From an uncultured Clostridium sp. (lineage in GTDB: Bacteria > Bacillota > Clostridia > UBA1212 > UBA1255): 58,119 bases of DNA. Made by a program: the position numbers and the translations under genes. This document shows, in pieces, positions 57,304 to 58,119 of this stretch. The notes below the pieces were generated by a model. The model was not told the DNA's origin. It was given only the letters and a program-made list of their open reading frames with translations, and did no database searches. The stretch covers positions 1 through 58,119 of the forward strand of contig UQSG01000017.1 of assembly GCA_900543695.1 (NCBI GenBank), read 5' to 3'. Position 1 is the first letter of the stretch. The number at the start of each line of letters is the position of its first letter.

Positions 57304-57732
57304 TTATTTGTAATATGTATCTTAAAGGGATGGAGAGCTCTGATAAAGCTCAAGCTGTTATGTGTTTGCGAGGGATAGGCAGGGATGAAAAGGTATCTAA
57401 AGTGTCCACCCCTTCCAAGAAGAAAAGCCTTTAAAATAAACATTTTTTGAGCCTTTTCTTTTTTTGTTCTATCGCAAAAAAGAAGATGAATACTAATACA
57501 TGCCAATAAAACGTACCTTTTTGTCGTCAAAGTGTCGTCAGAATTAAACGATATTGAGCCCGCTTCGTAGTGATTCCGCATCACTGTGTACATATAATTT
57601 TGCGGTTACAACAAAAACAGGGTTAATGGTTTATAGATATGATTGCAATGGATTTTATGATCAGATCCGACTTAGGAGCTGCCAACTGGTGCTGCCCGTT
57701 CCTGGGATTCTGAGGCTTTGCAATTACCTGCA

Positions 57733-57760
57733 AAATGTAGGTGCAACGACCTACATTTTT
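57733..57760 (+). terminator. Terminator hairpin of unknown parent gene
   Basis: Perfect arms AAATGTAGGT (57733-57742) and ACCTACATTT (57749-57758), loop GCAACG, then T-rich sequence. The ORF before it is not convincing. Confidence 0.7.
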
Positions 57761-57875
57761 ATTTTACAACAAACAAATAAAGAGCGGCGATTACGATGAA
57801 CCGCAGCATAACGCTATGGAATGGCTTAAAAAAGAGGGATATATCGACTATGAGCGAAAACAAATTGACAAATGA
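57744..57875 (+). pseudogene. Short C-terminal gene remnant
   Basis: An open stretch ends with KSGDYDEPQHNAMEWLKKEG, then IDYERKQIDK and a stop. It has a clean protein-like composition but no proper start: upstream in frame is a stop at 57738, and the only GTG lies inside the terminator hairpin. It looks like the tail of a truncated gene. Family not recognised. Confidence 0.4.
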
Positions 57876-57930
57876 GCAGAACCGTCAAATTGCTGTGGCA
57901 GTAGAGGAAGCAAAGCGAAGCCGGTCATAA
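57850..57930 (+). CDS. Tiny ORF, hypothetical 26-residue peptide
   Basis: MSENKLTNEQNRQIAVAVEE followed by AKRSRS and a stop, overlapping the previous remnant in another frame. GAGGG lies about 11 bases upstream. Hydrophilic and helix-prone. It may be a small accessory protein of a mobile element or a truncated start of a longer one. Confidence 0.3.
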   Translation: MSENKLTNEQNRQIAVAVEEAKRSRS

Positions 57931-58119
57931 TGAAGAAGGGGAGATTCCTCCGCCAATGTGCAATGCAGGATGATTGCTCATTGCAAAAGGAAAGCAAAAA
58001 GCCATAAAAAACCGGCAGCTCAATTGTTGAGCCGCCGGATAATCCAGGTTCCGATGTACGACTGGGGGGTGCGGACAAAAAGTTGGATTCCCTAAGGGCT
58101 CCGAAAGGAGTTGAATTAA

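Larger units (their letters stand above)
57176..58119. other. Gene-poor right end with mobile-element debris
   Basis: About 940 bases without a complete standard gene: a degraded tRNA-end/terminator copy, a perfect terminator hairpin (57733-57760), two very short overlapping ORFs (to 57930), and a bulged hairpin CCGGC-GCTCAA/TTGAGC-GCCGG (58012-58038). The short peptides and lack of operon order suggest remains of an integrated element; no recombinase was found here. Confidence 0.45.

Noticed and set aside
57285..57593. 102-codon minus-strand ORF at the right end
   Set aside because: Overlaps terminator-like sequence, with no ribosome site and no recognisable domain.
57554..57799. 81-codon plus-strand ORF
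   Set aside because: It reads through a perfect terminator hairpin (57733-57760) and has no recognisable domain.
57848..58078. 76-codon minus-strand ORF at the right end
   Set aside because: No start signal; it covers hairpins and the opposite tiny ORF.
1..58119. CRISPR arrays, rRNA genes, insertion sequences with terminal repeats
   Set aside because: None seen on either strand; the only regular repeats are the collagen triplets and the DUF4097 protein repeats.

Overview
The window looks like chromosomal DNA of an anaerobic, low-to-mid GC Bacillota (Clostridia-type). Evidence: strong GGAGG-type ribosome sites, frequent TTG/GTG starts, TTGACA/TATAAT promoters, two Feo ferrous-iron systems, a glycyl-radical enzyme with its activase, PadR/DUF1700/DUF4097 and MATE genes, a BclA-like collagen glycoprotein and CotH-family proteins. 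No rRNA, CRISPR array or complete phage is present; two tRNA genes (Thr, Tyr) lie near the right end.

Layout. 1-4.8 kb: an incoming secreted protein (minus strand), then a BirA-controlled biotin operon birA-bioY-bioB-bioD-bioA. 4.8-9 kb: a NimA-like flavoprotein, a MATE exporter and a large surface glycosidase. 9-12.3 kb: feoA-feoA-feoB plus the small Cys-rich FeoB partner, preceded and interrupted by TTAG-N6-CTAA operators. 12.4-16.6 kb: an operon for a VTT-family membrane protein, a processive glycosyltransferase and a two-component pair. 16.6-28.1 kb: a DtxR-family regulator divergent from a second feoA-feoB locus, in which feoB is cut in two by an 8.6-kb element. 28.2-38.9 kb: SGNH esterase, LysR regulator, metE-metF, Fe-S aldo/keto reductase, beta-lactamase-fold hydrolase, asparagine synthetase, M55 peptidase. 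39.1-41.9 kb: an AT-richer PadR-DUF1700-DUF4097 operon and an acetyltransferase. 42-45.7 kb: DUF6125 protein, then an orphan glycyl-radical enzyme with its activase. 45.8-56.1 kb: two duplicated lipoproteins, a CotH lipoprotein, and on the other strand lacZ coupled to a CotH-RCC1 lipoprotein. 56.3-58.1 kb: tRNAs, an AT-rich acetyltransferase and decayed mobile-element debris.

The main discovery is the interrupted second feoB. Its 5' part (17362-18765) and 3' part (27345-28070) are separated by an 8,579-bp element whose ends share the 5-bp core GTTTT. Removing the element at this core restores an uninterrupted 709-residue FeoB reading frame across a conserved FeoB segment. The element encodes its own large serine recombinase and carries a MATE exporter, a sugar-isomerase-fold protein, a 2-hydroxyacid dehydrogenase, and a glycosyltransferase next to a collagen-like (Gly-X-Thr) surface glycoprotein. 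The architecture resembles gene-interrupting elements such as the sigK skin element, but with an iron-uptake gene as target and a surface-glycoprotein cassette as cargo. Whether excision actually occurs cannot be read from the sequence.
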